Source: an uncultured Eisenbergiella sp.
GTDB taxonomy: Bacteria; Bacillota; Clostridia; Lachnospirales; Lachnospiraceae
Assembly: GCA_947631815.1 (NCBI GenBank)
Contig: CANRMT010000007.1
Coordinates: forward strand, 1 to 47,385
Length of the DNA stretch: 47,385 nt
Direction of reading: 5' to 3'
Shown here: positions 1 to 8,281 of the stretch, piece after piece
Position numbering within the stretch: position 1 is the first letter of the stretch
Layout of the letters: every line of letters starts with the position of its first letter
Translations under genes and position numbers: made by a program
Notes under the pieces: generated by a model
Seen by the model: only the letters and a program-made list of their open reading frames with translations
Told to the model about the DNA's origin: nothing
Database searches by the model: none

Positions 1-2
1 GA

Positions 3-776
3 ACCTTCAGCGAAGCGCCTCTTCGTTCTGAAGACAGACAGAAGCTGGATGCGTTTCTCAAAACAGTGGACAATCCATTTCACATTCCGATCGAGTTCCG
101 GGTTCTCGAAGCGAAAGAATACGGCCTGGCCAGCTCCGTGATCATCGGAGCGGATACCTATGTTGCCGCGAAGGTCAGCCGTGTTCCGCAGTCTGAAATC
201 GCCTGTGGATACAGCTTTGAAAAATTCTGCCTGTTTGCGGAGTCGTTGGGGATCGGTACTGTAATGCTCGCCGCAACGATCAGCCGCATCGCCTTTGAGA
301 AAGCGATGGAGGTAGGGAACACGGAAGTCATGCCGGTCGCGAGTCCTGTCGGTTACCCTGCCAAAAAGCAGTCCGTCCGGGAAAAGCTGATGAGAAAAGG
401 GATCCGGGCCGATGAGCGTCTTCCTTTTGATACCCTCTTTTTTGAAAACTCCTTTGCGCAGAGCTTAAGCCCGGAAAGGGCCGGTATCTTTCGGGATGCG
501 CTGGAAATGGCCCGGCTTGCGCCTTCTGCCGGGAACAGGCAGCCCTGGAGAGCGGTCGTCTGCGGGGACAGGGTGCATTTCTATGAAAAAAAGACAAAAG
601 CCATGCAAAACAATCCGCTCGGGGATATCCAGAAAGTAGATATCGGGATTGCGCTCGCCCATTTTGATCTGACATTAAAGGAAGCCGGGGCCATCGGGCG
701 TTTTGCCGCAGAAGATCCGGGACTGGGAACGGACGATCAGACGGAGTATATCGTGACCTATGAGGGGAACCGCTGA
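3..776 (+). CDS. Nitroreductase-family protein (TM-nitroreductase type), 5' end cut off by the window
   Basis: The frame is open from the left edge of the window to the stop at 774-776, so the true start lies outside; the GTG at 66 is internal. The product resembles the 'putative TM nitroreductase' group, FMN-dependent NAD(P)H oxidoreductases. What can be seen is a C-terminal half with the motif APSAGNRQPWRAVV, typical of FMN-binding nitroreductases, and a G-x-G-rich segment (SLGIGTVMLAATISR). The substrate cannot be told from sequence. It overlaps the Rrf2 regulator gene by one base (TGATG), so the two are probably co-transcribed and the regulator may control this enzyme. Family call is fairly secure; physiological role unknown. 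Confidence 0.8.
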   Translation, partial: TFSEAPLRSEDRQKLDAFLKTVDNPFHIPIEFRVLEAKEYGLASSVIIGADTYVAAKVSRVPQSEIACGYSFEKFCLFAESLGIGTVMLAATISRIAFEKAMEVGNTEVMPVASPVGYPAKKQSVREKLMRKGIRADERLPFDTLFFENSFAQSLSPERAGIFRDALEMARLAPSAGNRQPWRAVVCGDRVHFYEKKTKAMQNNPLGDIQKVDIGIALAHFDLTLKEAGAIGRFAAEDPGLGTDDQTEYIVTYEGNR

Positions 777-1192
777 TGGATACCAGATTTTCTTCCGCCA
801 TTCATACGCTGATCCTGATTTCCGAATCCGTGAGGCCCCTCACTTCGGAGGAAATCGCCGCCAGTGTCGGGACCAACGCCAGCTATATTCGGAGGATCAT
901 CGGCCTTCTCAAGAAGAAGGACATCGTGGAAAGCCGCCGCGGCGTCAGCGGCTTTACATTAAAACCGAAAGCGGAGGCGCTTACGCTCCTTCAGATCTAT
1001 CAGGCAGTCAATGAAACGGAAACGCCCCGTATTTTTGACCTCCATCAGAATCCGAGCGACGAATGTATCGTCGGGCGGCATATCAAACCGGTTTTGACCG
1101 ATATGTTCACGGAGATAGAAGATAGCTTTTCCCGCGCACTTGCGGAGAAAACGCTGGCCGACTGTATCAGCCTGATGCAAAAAAGGCTCTAA
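776..1192 (+). CDS. Rrf2-family transcriptional regulator
   Basis: A 138-residue protein of usual Rrf2 length. The N-terminal winged helix is clear: residues 22-60 contain LTSEEIAASVGTNASYIRRI and the wing RRGVSGFTL. Rrf2 proteins such as IscR, NsrR and CymR sense Fe-S clusters, nitric oxide or cysteine metabolites. Here only one Cys lies in the region where the three-Cys cluster of IscR/NsrR sits (DECIVGRH), plus one near the C-terminus, so a [2Fe-2S] sensor is unlikely. The start ATG overlaps the stop of the upstream nitroreductase gene, arguing for one transcript. The likely target is its own operon; that is inference. Confidence 0.88.
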   Translation: MDTRFSSAIHTLILISESVRPLTSEEIAASVGTNASYIRRIIGLLKKKDIVESRRGVSGFTLKPKAEALTLLQIYQAVNETETPRIFDLHQNPSDECIVGRHIKPVLTDMFTEIEDSFSRALAEKTLADCISLMQKRL

Positions 1193-1379
1193 GTGCATCG
1201 TTCAGGCGATCGATCCCGTCCGATTTACGGCGGACTCTAAAAAGTGCATCTCCTGTATGCGCTGCACGAAGCTGTGCCCGCAAAACGCACGGAAGGTCAA
1301 CGGGCTGATGGTTTCCGCAGCGGCCCTGGCGATCAAAAAAGCCTGCTCTGTCAGAAAAGAAAACGAGTTGTTCCTGTAA
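1191..1379 (+). pseudogene. Remnant of a 4Fe-4S ferredoxin-domain protein (C-terminal piece only)
   Basis: This frame has no start codon before the cluster motif and is closed upstream by a TGA at 1173-1175, inside the Rrf2 gene. It nevertheless encodes a convincing ferredoxin tail: a CxxCxxCxxxCP cluster motif (CISCMRCTKLCPQNARKV) followed by a conserved-looking basic segment and the ending KENELFL, stop TAA at 1377-1379. The first cluster of the usual two-cluster fold is missing. It is most simply explained by a deletion that joined the end of the Rrf2 gene to the 3' end of a ferredoxin gene. Programmed frameshifting is an unlikely alternative. Confidence 0.6.
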
Positions 1380-1407
1380 GACGTAACGGATGCGGAGGCG
1401 GTATACT

Positions 1408-2247
1408 GTGAAAACCGGTATTATAGATGTAGGAGGCGGATTCCGGGGAGTTTATGCCTGCGGAGTGCTGGACTGCTGTCTGGATCAGAAGATTCAATTT
1501 GACCTCGGGATCGGCGTATCGGCCGGGAGCGCGAATCTCGCTTCCTTTATCGCCGGTCAAAGGGGACGCAATTTTACCTTTTATACGGAATACGGACTCA
1601 GAAAGCAGTACGCGAGTGTGGGAAATTTCATACGAAAAAGATCCTTTATCGATATGGACTATGTCTATAGCACACTCAGCGACCACGGCGGGGAATATCC
1701 GCTTGACTATGATGCTCTGCGGAAGAATCCGATGGAATTCATCGTGGTCGCGGCGAATGCCGAAACCGGCGAGGCAAAGTATTTTGATAAGCGGGATATC
1801 CGGCAGGATGATTACAGCGCGTTTAAAGCGTCCTCGTCGATCCCTTTTGTCTGCAGACCCTATTTCATTCAGGGGACACCGTATTATGACGGAGCGATCG
1901 TCGATCCGATTCCCTTGGAAAAAGCGTTTGCCTCCGGATGCGGCCGCATCGTTGTATTGCTTACAAGACCGGAAAGTGTTCTTCGAACCTCCGGGCGGGA
2001 TGAAAAGCTGGCCGCCCTGATCCGCAGAAGATATCCCAATGCGGCGGAAAAGCTGCGGCAAAGAGCGAACCGATACAATGAGGGCGTTGCGCTGGCACAG
2101 GAATATGCAAAACAGGGAAAGGCGCTGATCGTTGCGCCGGATGACACCTGCGGCGTCAGTACGCTGTCCCGTGATCCGGCAAACATGAAACGGCTTTATG
2201 ACAAAGGCTATGCCGACGGAGAAAAGATCAAATCCTTCCTGTGTTAG
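1408..2247 (+). CDS. Patatin-like phospholipase
   Basis: A 279-residue patatin-family serine acyl hydrolase. The oxyanion-hole glycines (DVGGGFRGVY, residues 7-16), the nucleophile elbow GVSAG (Ser38) and the catalytic Asp in YYDGAIVDPIP (Asp161-Gly162) are all present, so the Ser-Asp dyad is intact. Predicted substrates are acyl lipids; bacterial homologues are often cytosolic and poorly characterised. I chose GTG 1408 because GGAGG at 1394-1398 sits nine bases upstream; the ATG at 1390 overlaps that ribosome site and has none of its own. It follows the ferredoxin remnant by about 30 bases and converges with the next minus-strand gene. Confidence 0.9.
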   Translation: MKTGIIDVGGGFRGVYACGVLDCCLDQKIQFDLGIGVSAGSANLASFIAGQRGRNFTFYTEYGLRKQYASVGNFIRKRSFIDMDYVYSTLSDHGGEYPLDYDALRKNPMEFIVVAANAETGEAKYFDKRDIRQDDYSAFKASSSIPFVCRPYFIQGTPYYDGAIVDPIPLEKAFASGCGRIVVLLTRPESVLRTSGRDEKLAALIRRRYPNAAEKLRQRANRYNEGVALAQEYAKQGKALIVAPDDTCGVSTLSRDPANMKRLYDKGYADGEKIKSFLC

Positions 2248-2257
2248 CTGCTGTCTC

Positions 2258-2641
2258 TTATCGCCCACTCAATCTTTGCCACCCCTCCGCAAATTCCAGC
2301 AGCTTATCCTCCATGGAAACGGAGAGCTGCTGTCTGATCAATGTGCTCACGTTCTGTCCGGCGATGTTCGTCCCTTTTTGGTCCGTGTAGACCACGAGCC
2401 CCAGCAGGAGCAGGGCCAGGGCGGCCCGGAGGCGGAAGCTGGAGCGGGCGGGAGAGGGCGCGTCCGGCACATATCCCGTTTCGTTCAGGTAGCCCTCATA
2501 GACCAGCGGAAGCTCCTGGGGATCCAACGGTTTTCCGCTGCCGTACAGGATTTCTTCCCGGTTCTTCATTCTGACTCGGTTCTCCGCGTTTTCTTCCCGC
2601 AGGAATCGGGTCAGCTTCAGTCTGCGCTCCAGTTCGGTCAT
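2258..2641 (-). CDS. Small membrane protein of unknown function
   Basis: A 127-residue protein not recognised as a named family. The N-terminal 60 residues are highly charged (MTELERRLKLTRFLREEN), suggesting an amphipathic helix. One hydrophobic segment (LRAALALLLLGLVVYTD) follows at about residues 70-86, then a short acidic tail. It is probably a single-pass membrane protein. The start at 2641 is preceded by a good ribosome site (GGAGGG seven bases upstream); a longer frame to 2722 has no such site. It is convergent with the patatin gene and divergent from the AAA ATPase, and its base composition matches the core genome. Confidence 0.6.
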   Translation of the reverse strand: MTELERRLKLTRFLREENAENRVRMKNREEILYGSGKPLDPQELPLVYEGYLNETGYVPDAPSPARSSFRLRAALALLLLGLVVYTDQKGTNIAGQNVSTLIRQQLSVSMEDKLLEFAEGWQRLSGR

Positions 2642-2731
2642 ATTCGTTCCCTCCGTTTTTAGAAAGGCGGCATCCGCCGTTTTGACAATCTTGATCATTT
2701 TTGCGATTGACGATTCACACACTATGAATTT

Positions 2732-2748
2732 ACATAATAATATTATGT
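2732..2748. promoter_or_regulatory. Perfect 8-1-8 palindrome in the A+T-rich intergenic region
   Basis: ACATAATA, one base, TATTATGT. It lies between two divergent genes in about 320 bases of A+T-rich sequence (2642-2965) that otherwise holds only the promoter at 2906-2933. It could be an operator for either gene. An 81-codon plus-strand frame across it (2682-2927) has no ribosome site and odd composition, and I do not call it. Confidence 0.3.
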
Positions 2749-2905
2749 TAATCTATATGCTTCGCACGATAGAAACACCTGCTATATCTTATTGGAAGAG
2801 CCCCAGGTTCATGCATGAAAAAGGATTTAGGCAAAGAAAAGATTGGCCTTTTATTTCTTTACTATGGGAAATGAGATATTTAAAAATATTTTTTATGAAA
2901 ATATA

Positions 2906-2933
2906 TTGCATAAAAAATATTATCTGATATAAT
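2906..2933 (+). promoter_or_regulatory. Sigma-A-type promoter for the AAA ATPase gene
   Basis: TTGCAT at 2906-2911, a 16-base spacer, and a perfect TATAAT at 2928-2933 with an extended -10 TG one base upstream. The ribosome site AGGGAGG (about 2953-2959) and the ATG at 2966 follow. The gene therefore carries its own strong promoter. Confidence 0.7.
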
Positions 2934-2965
2934 AGTAGTATGAAATAAAACAGGGAGGTCTCTTC

Positions 2966-4228
2966 ATGATAATAGAAATAAGGGTGAAAAACTGTTTCTC
3001 CTTCGAAGATCAGATCGCACTTTCGATGGAGGCAGATATGCGGAACAAAAAGTTCGCTTCTAATGTGCATAGGGAGAATCATTTTAATGTTTTAAAAGCG
3101 GTTGGTATCTACGGCCCCAATAATGCAGGAAAAACATGTCTGGTAAAATGTCTTCGTGCCATCAGGCAGATTTTATTGAATAAAGAGACAAGTCTGATGC
3201 CAAACATCTTTTCAAAAAATCCTGTTTGTGAATTGGGAGTTACTTTTTTGGCCAACGGCAAGAAATATGCTTATGATTTTATGTACGACTCTGAGAAGGA
3301 AGAATTTATCTATGAAAAATTCGCTGATATCTCTAAGGATCAATATGGAAATGAAAAAGAACTGATCTGGTTGCTTAGCGACAGCCGAAAAGAGGAGTAT
3401 TACTGCGTAGACGAAGAATTGATACGAATGATTCCGATGGTTGGCAAAAACAGCCTGCTCTGTTATATGGTTGATGCCGGCAGGTTCCAGCATATTGCGG
3501 AAATGAGGAGTATTATTTCCGGATTTGCAGAGAAAATTGATCTCATTAATATGAATAATATTCCGATGAAAAAAACAATTGAATTGATGAAGAATAAGAA
3601 TCGGCTGCAGCAAAAGGTCGTGGAATTTATAAAAAATGCGGATCTCTATTTGGACAATTTTGAGTATGTAGACGCAGATAAAATTCCTCTGGATATTCAC
3701 AAAAAGGAGGAAAGGCCAGAAGAAAAAGCATTGGACATCCCGGAACAGGTGATGGACCAAATCCGTCTTGTCTCCACATATAAAGGAGTTCCCGTTCCAA
3801 GTTTGCTGTTCGATTCTACGGGTACAAAGAAAATCGCCGCGTTGGCGAGTTATATTGTGGAAGCCTTGGAACAGGGAAGGATATTAGTAGTGGATGAACT
3901 TGACAGTAGTATTCATTTTAAATTAACTCGTGCAATTGTTGCCATGTTTAATAACGAGTTGAACAGCAGTGCTCAGTTGATCTTCACAGTACATGATATC
4001 AATCTGATGGATTGCAGGCGTATGTTTCGGAAAGAGCAGATTTGGTTCGTCCATAAAGATGAAGAAGGCGTATATGTGTATTCATTAGCTGATTTTACAG
4101 CACAGCAGGGGATTCGTGATACGACGGATATTATGGAAAAATACAGAAAAGGTGCATTAGGTGCGCTTCCTGATCCTGAACTGATCAATTCCCTTTTAGA
4201 ATTCTGGAGGATTGAGCAGTCACCATAA
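2966..4228 (+). CDS. AAA15-type (COG1106-like) ATPase, probable defence or accessory protein
   Basis: A 420-residue ABC/SMC-like ATPase of the OLD/RloA-related AAA15 group. Visible motifs are an N-terminal strand of the family (IEIRVKNCFSFED), Walker A GPNNAGKT (50-57), an LSGGQ-like signature DSTGTKKI (283-290), Walker B with D-loop LVVDELDSS (307-314) and the switch His in TVHD (His343). No nuclease (TOPRIM) domain is fused, and no RloB-like partner follows; the next gene starts 58 bases downstream and is core metabolism. The gene is visibly richer in A+T than both flanks, which suggests horizontal acquisition. Related proteins occur in phage-defence islands, but no role is shown here. Confidence 0.85.
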   Translation: MIIEIRVKNCFSFEDQIALSMEADMRNKKFASNVHRENHFNVLKAVGIYGPNNAGKTCLVKCLRAIRQILLNKETSLMPNIFSKNPVCELGVTFLANGKKYAYDFMYDSEKEEFIYEKFADISKDQYGNEKELIWLLSDSRKEEYYCVDEELIRMIPMVGKNSLLCYMVDAGRFQHIAEMRSIISGFAEKIDLINMNNIPMKKTIELMKNKNRLQQKVVEFIKNADLYLDNFEYVDADKIPLDIHKKEERPEEKALDIPEQVMDQIRLVSTYKGVPVPSLLFDSTGTKKIAALASYIVEALEQGRILVVDELDSSIHFKLTRAIVAMFNNELNSSAQLIFTVHDINLMDCRRMFRKEQIWFVHKDEEGVYVYSLADFTAQQGIRDTTDIMEKYRKGALGALPDPELINSLLEFWRIEQSP

Positions 4229-4286
4229 TCCAAATAACCTGTGCAGAACAATTTGAACACAACTTCGCAGAAGTGAGAGGAGATCC

Positions 4287-6185
4287 ATGCAGTTACCTGA
4301 TTTTGAAAACAGGCTGGCGCTGTCCGACGACATCCTGATGTCCGTGGAAAAACCGGCCCGATACATCGGCGGGGAGATCAACGCCGTCATCAAGGACAAG
4401 CGCAGGGTGGCCGTGCGGTTTGCCATGTGCTTTCCGGATGTCTATGAGATCGGCATGTCCCACTTAGGCATCCAGATCCTTTACGATATGTTCAACCGGT
4501 ATGAGGACGTCTGGTGCGAGAGGGTCTATTCGCCCTGGGTGGACCTGGACCAGATCATGCGGGAGCGGAAGATCCCGCTTTTTGCGCTGGAGTCCCAGGA
4601 GCCCGTCCGGAACTTCGATTTTCTGGGCATCACCCTCCAATATGAAATGTGCTATACCAACATCCTGCAGGTGCTGGATCTGTCCGGCATTCCGCTGCTG
4701 GCCGCGGACAGGGGAGAGGACGTGCCCATCGTCATCGGCGGCGGCCCCTGCGCCTATGATCCGGAGCCCATCGCGCCCTTTTTTGACCTGTTCTACATCG
4801 GGGAAGGGGAGACCGCCTACCGGCAGCTCCTGGATCTTTATAAGGAAAACCGGGCGGCAGGCGGCGGACGGCAGACGTTTTTGCTCCGGGCCGCGCGAGA
4901 GGTCCCCGGCATCTATGTGCCTTCCCTCTATGCCGTCGCCTATCACGCGGACGGGACCATCGCTTCCTTCGTTCCCACGCAGGAGGGCGTTCCGGCAGTC
5001 ATTCGCAAGGAAGTGGTCATGGATCTGGACCACGTTCCTTATCCCGCCAAACCGCTGGTCCCCTATATCAAGGTGACGCAGGATCGGGTGGTGCTGGAGA
5101 TCCAGCGGGGCTGCATCCGGGGCTGCCGTTTCTGCCAGGCGGGGCAGATCTACCGCCCGGTGCGGGAAAAAAGCCTGGAATCCCTGAAGGAATACGCGAT
5201 TGCCATGCTGGAGCAGACCGGGCAGGAAGAGATCTCCCTGAATTCCTTGAGCTCCAGCGATTATTCCCGGCTGGAGGAGCTGGTGGATTTCCTGATGGAA
5301 ACCTGCCGGGAGAAAAAGGTGAACATTTCCCTTCCGTCCCTGCGCATCGACGCCTTTTCCCTGGATGTGATGGGAAAGGTGCAGGACGTGAAAAAGAGCA
5401 GTCTGACCTTTGCGCCGGAGGCAGGCAGTCAGCGCCTTCGGAACGTGATCAACAAGGGGCTGACCGAAGAGGATATCCTGCACGGCGCGGCGCTGGCCTT
5501 CGAAGGGGGCTGGAGCCGGGTGAAGCTCTATTTCATGCTGGGACTGCCCACGGAGACCGAAGAGGATATCCGCGGGATCGCGGCGCTGTGCAACAAAATC
5601 GCGGCGCTGTATTACGAGACGGTGCCGAAGGAAAAGCGGAATGGCCCGGTGCAGATCGTGGCCAGCACCTCTTTTTTCATTCCCAAACCCTTTACGCCCT
5701 TTCAGTGGGCCGGAATGTGCACCAAGGAGCAGTTTCTGGAGAAGGCCGCGCTGACCAAACAGTCCGTGCGGGAACAGCTCAACCAGAAGCGGATCAAATA
5801 CAACTGGCATGAGGCCGATGTCAGCGTGCTGGAGGGCGTGCTGGCCCGAGGGGACAGGAGAGTGGCGGACGTGATCCTGGCGGCCTATCAAAAAGGCTGT
5901 CTTTACGACGCCTGGGGCGAGCATTTTCAATATGAGCTCTGGCTGGAGGCCTTTGCGCAGTGCGGGCTGGATCCCGCCTTTTATACGACCAGAGAACGGC
6001 GCAAGGACGAGATCCTTCCCTGGGATTTCCTGGACTGCGGCGTGAAAAAGGAGTTTCTCTGGCGGGAATGGGAGCGGGCGCAGCGGGAAGAAACGACGCC
6101 CAACTGCCGCATGGAATGTCAGGGTTGCGGCGCGGCCCGGTTCGGCGGAGGCGTCTGCTTTGAAAGAAAAGGAGGCCCGGTATGA
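4287..6185 (+). CDS. TIGR03960-family radical SAM protein with B12-binding-like N-terminus
   Basis: A 632-residue protein. The N-terminal 250 residues resemble the Rossmann-type B12-binding domain of this family (CFPDVYEIGMSHLG; IVIGGGPCAYDPEP). The radical SAM core starts at the three-cysteine cluster motif RGCIRGCRFCQAG (Cys276, Cys280, Cys283), a CxxxCxxC spacing. A C-terminal Cys motif CRMECQGCG lies near residue 610. The reaction is unknown; the family is almost always encoded with the DUF2344 protein that follows here and often with RNase E/G, which suggests an RNA- or translation-linked modification. ATG 4287 has GAGAGGAG upstream. Its 3' end overlaps the next gene by four bases. Confidence 0.93.
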   Translation: MQLPDFENRLALSDDILMSVEKPARYIGGEINAVIKDKRRVAVRFAMCFPDVYEIGMSHLGIQILYDMFNRYEDVWCERVYSPWVDLDQIMRERKIPLFALESQEPVRNFDFLGITLQYEMCYTNILQVLDLSGIPLLAADRGEDVPIVIGGGPCAYDPEPIAPFFDLFYIGEGETAYRQLLDLYKENRAAGGGRQTFLLRAAREVPGIYVPSLYAVAYHADGTIASFVPTQEGVPAVIRKEVVMDLDHVPYPAKPLVPYIKVTQDRVVLEIQRGCIRGCRFCQAGQIYRPVREKSLESLKEYAIAMLEQTGQEEISLNSLSSSDYSRLEELVDFLMETCREKKVNISLPSLRIDAFSLDVMGKVQDVKKSSLTFAPEAGSQRLRNVINKGLTEEDILHGAALAFEGGWSRVKLYFMLGLPTETEEDIRGIAALCNKIAALYYETVPKEKRNGPVQIVASTSFFIPKPFTPFQWAGMCTKEQFLEKAALTKQSVREQLNQKRIKYNWHEADVSVLEGVLARGDRRVADVILAAYQKGCLYDAWGEHFQYELWLEAFAQCGLDPAFYTTRERRKDEILPWDFLDCGVKKEFLWREWERAQREETTPNCRMECQGCGAARFGGGVCFERKGGPV

Positions 6186-6877
6186 AGATCCGCATCAAAT
6201 TTTCAAAGTACGGGCCGCTGCGCTTCATCGGCCATCTGGATATCATGCGTTTCTTTCAGAAGGTCATCCGCAGGGCGGGCATCGACGTGACCTATTCCGC
6301 CGGTTTTTCACCCCATCAGGTGATGACCTTCGCGGCACCCCTGGGCGTGGGGCTGTGCAGTCTGGGGGAATACATGGACATTGAAGTGAATTCCCAGCAG
6401 GGCGCTGAGGATATGAAGCGCCGCCTGCAGAATGCCTGTCCCTATGGCATCGACATCCTTTCCGTAAAGGCGCTGCAGAAGACGGCGGGCAACGCCATGG
6501 CCAGCGTGGCCGCCGCGTCCTATGCGGCGGTTTTCCGGGACCGGAGCAGGAGTTTCGATGACTATATCGGTCAATGCGCCGCGTTTCTGGCGCGGGAGGA
6601 GATCCTGATCCGGAAGGAGACGAAGCGGGGAACCGCTGAGGTCAATATCCGTCCCGGCATCTATTCCCTGGGGATTGAGGACGGCGCGCTGGTATTCACC
6701 GTGGACGCCAGCAGCGCGGGCAATATCCGTCCTTCCGTTGTGACGGAGCAGTTCCTGCGGTTTGCGGGCGCGTCCGAGCAGGAAAATGCCTTTCAGATCG
6801 TCCGGCTGGAGATCTATACCCGTTCCGGGGAAGAAGCGGGCCTGATCCCGCTGGACGAGGTGGGAGAAGCGTTTTGA
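6182..6877 (+). CDS. TIGR03936-family radical-SAM-associated protein (DUF2344)
   Basis: A 231-residue protein with the family hallmark start (MKIRIKFSKYGPLRFIGHLD) and the segment RAGIDVTYSAGFSPHQ. It is encoded immediately after the TIGR03960 radical SAM protein with an ATGA overlap and before RNase E/G with another four-base overlap, so three products are made from a translationally coupled operon. It is presumed to be the partner of the radical SAM enzyme; some species fuse the two. No catalytic motif of its own is seen. Function unknown. Confidence 0.92.
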   Translation: MKIRIKFSKYGPLRFIGHLDIMRFFQKVIRRAGIDVTYSAGFSPHQVMTFAAPLGVGLCSLGEYMDIEVNSQQGAEDMKRRLQNACPYGIDILSVKALQKTAGNAMASVAAASYAAVFRDRSRSFDDYIGQCAAFLAREEILIRKETKRGTAEVNIRPGIYSLGIEDGALVFTVDASSAGNIRPSVVTEQFLRFAGASEQENAFQIVRLEIYTRSGEEAGLIPLDEVGEAF

Positions 6878-8268
6878 GTACGACATATGTGATCACGGAA
6901 TTCGACTACGGCACGGTCCGCCCGCAGGCGGATCGGGGCAGAGCAGGCCGCGGGACGCCGGAGAGGTATCTGACCGGTTTCTGGCTGGAGGACGGGCGGC
7001 TGACAGAGGTATTTCCTTTTTCCGGGGACGGCTCCCTGCTCGGAAACATCTATGTGGGAAAGGTGAAGAACGTCCTGAAGAACATCGAAGCGGCCTTTGT
7101 GGAGATCGCGGGCGGACAGACCTGTTTTCTGCCCCTGGCGGATGCCGGACATCCGATCCTGACCAACCGGGCCGGAGACGGACGGCTGCATTCCGGCGAT
7201 GAGGTGCTGGTACAGGTCAAAAAGGATGCGGTGAAGACCAAGGATCCCGTGCTTTCCGCGGATCTTTCCCTGGCGGGCCGGTATTTTGCCGTCTTCATCG
7301 GCGCGGGCGGGGGCGTCCGGTATTCTCACAAGCTCTCCGCGGAGGAAAAGGGCCGTCTCCGGCAGGCGCTGACAGAGGTTTCTGTGCCGGAGACGATGAC
7401 GCTGGTGGTGCGGACGGAAGCCGCGTCTCAGGCCGCGGACCTGCTTTGCCGGGAGGCGAAGGCCCTTCTCGGAAAGGCGTCCCGCATTCTGGAGATCGGC
7501 AGAACGAGGACCGTTTTTTCCCTGCTGTCCCAGCAGCCGCCGGAATACCTCACCGTGCTGGAGGAGCACGCGCACAGGCCCGACAAGATCGTCACTGACG
7601 ATATGGAGGCGTATACGGCCGTTTCGGGCTGGCTGGCGCATGATCCGGGAGCCGGGGGCGGCGTCCGGTCGGAGGATGGGTCCGGCGGCGCGGCGTCTTC
7701 CGGTCACGATGCGGCACCCTCTGAATGCGAAACGGCGCTTTCCGAACACGAGGCACTTTCCGGACGCAAAGCGGCACAGCCGGTTTCCCCGGCTCTGGAA
7801 TTTTACCGGGATCCTGCCCTTTCTCTGGCCGCCCTGTACGGGCTGTCCGGGAAGCTGGATGAGGCCCTTTCTCCCAGGGTATGGCTGAAATCCGGCGGCT
7901 ATCTGGTGATCGAGCCCACGGAGGCGATGACGGTCATCGACGTGAACACCGGAAAATATACCGGCAGAAAATGCACGGAGGAGACCTTTCTGCGGATCAA
8001 TGAGGAGGCCGCGGAGGAAGTGGCCAGACAGCTCAGGCTCCGGCGTCTTTCCGGCATGATCCTGGTGGACTTCATCAATATGGAACGCGCGGAAAACGGG
8101 GAACGTATCCTTTCCCTGCTCCGCCGGTTCTGCAGCCGGGATCCGGTGCCGGTGCGGGTGGTGGATATGACCCCTCTGGGGCTGGTGGAGATCACGCGTC
8201 AGAAGCGGCGGAAACCGCTGGCCGAACAGCTCGGCGCGCTGCGCCGCGGCCAGGAAGATTCACGATGA
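6874..8268 (+). CDS. rng: Ribonuclease E/G family protein with a disordered insertion
   Basis: An endoribonuclease of the RNase G type, expected to act in mRNA decay and rRNA processing. The S1-like segment (NIYVGKVKNVLKNIEAAFVE, from residue 58) and the DNase I-like catalytic core with Asp356 (TVIDVNTGKY) and Asp399 (ILVDFINM) are present, as is MTPLGLVEITRQKRR. Start is TTG 6874, overlapping the previous stop and preceded by GGGAG; no in-frame ATG fits. Two oddities: residues about 256-304 are a low-complexity Gly/Ser/Ala/Glu/His insert inside the RNase H-like region, and the protein stops 20 residues after the catalytic core without the CPxC zinc-link used by E. coli enzymes for tetramerisation. 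Confidence 0.92.
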   Translation: MSTTYVITEFDYGTVRPQADRGRAGRGTPERYLTGFWLEDGRLTEVFPFSGDGSLLGNIYVGKVKNVLKNIEAAFVEIAGGQTCFLPLADAGHPILTNRAGDGRLHSGDEVLVQVKKDAVKTKDPVLSADLSLAGRYFAVFIGAGGGVRYSHKLSAEEKGRLRQALTEVSVPETMTLVVRTEAASQAADLLCREAKALLGKASRILEIGRTRTVFSLLSQQPPEYLTVLEEHAHRPDKIVTDDMEAYTAVSGWLAHDPGAGGGVRSEDGSGGAASSGHDAAPSECETALSEHEALSGRKAAQPVSPALEFYRDPALSLAALYGLSGKLDEALSPRVWLKSGGYLVIEPTEAMTVIDVNTGKYTGRKCTEETFLRINEEAAEEVARQLRLRRLSGMILVDFINMERAENGERILSLLRRFCSRDPVPVRVVDMTPLGLVEITRQKRRKPLAEQLGALRRGQEDSR

Positions 8269-8281
8269 AAGGAAGGCCGAA

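Noticed and set aside
2682-2927. 81-codon plus-strand frame before the ATPase
   Set aside because: No ribosome site, lies across a palindrome and ends at the ATPase promoter; the A+T-rich sequence makes chance frames with hydrophobic codons likely.
4229-4286. RloB-like partner gene after the AAA15 ATPase
   Set aside because: Only 58 bases separate it from the radical SAM gene, and they contain just that gene's ribosome site.
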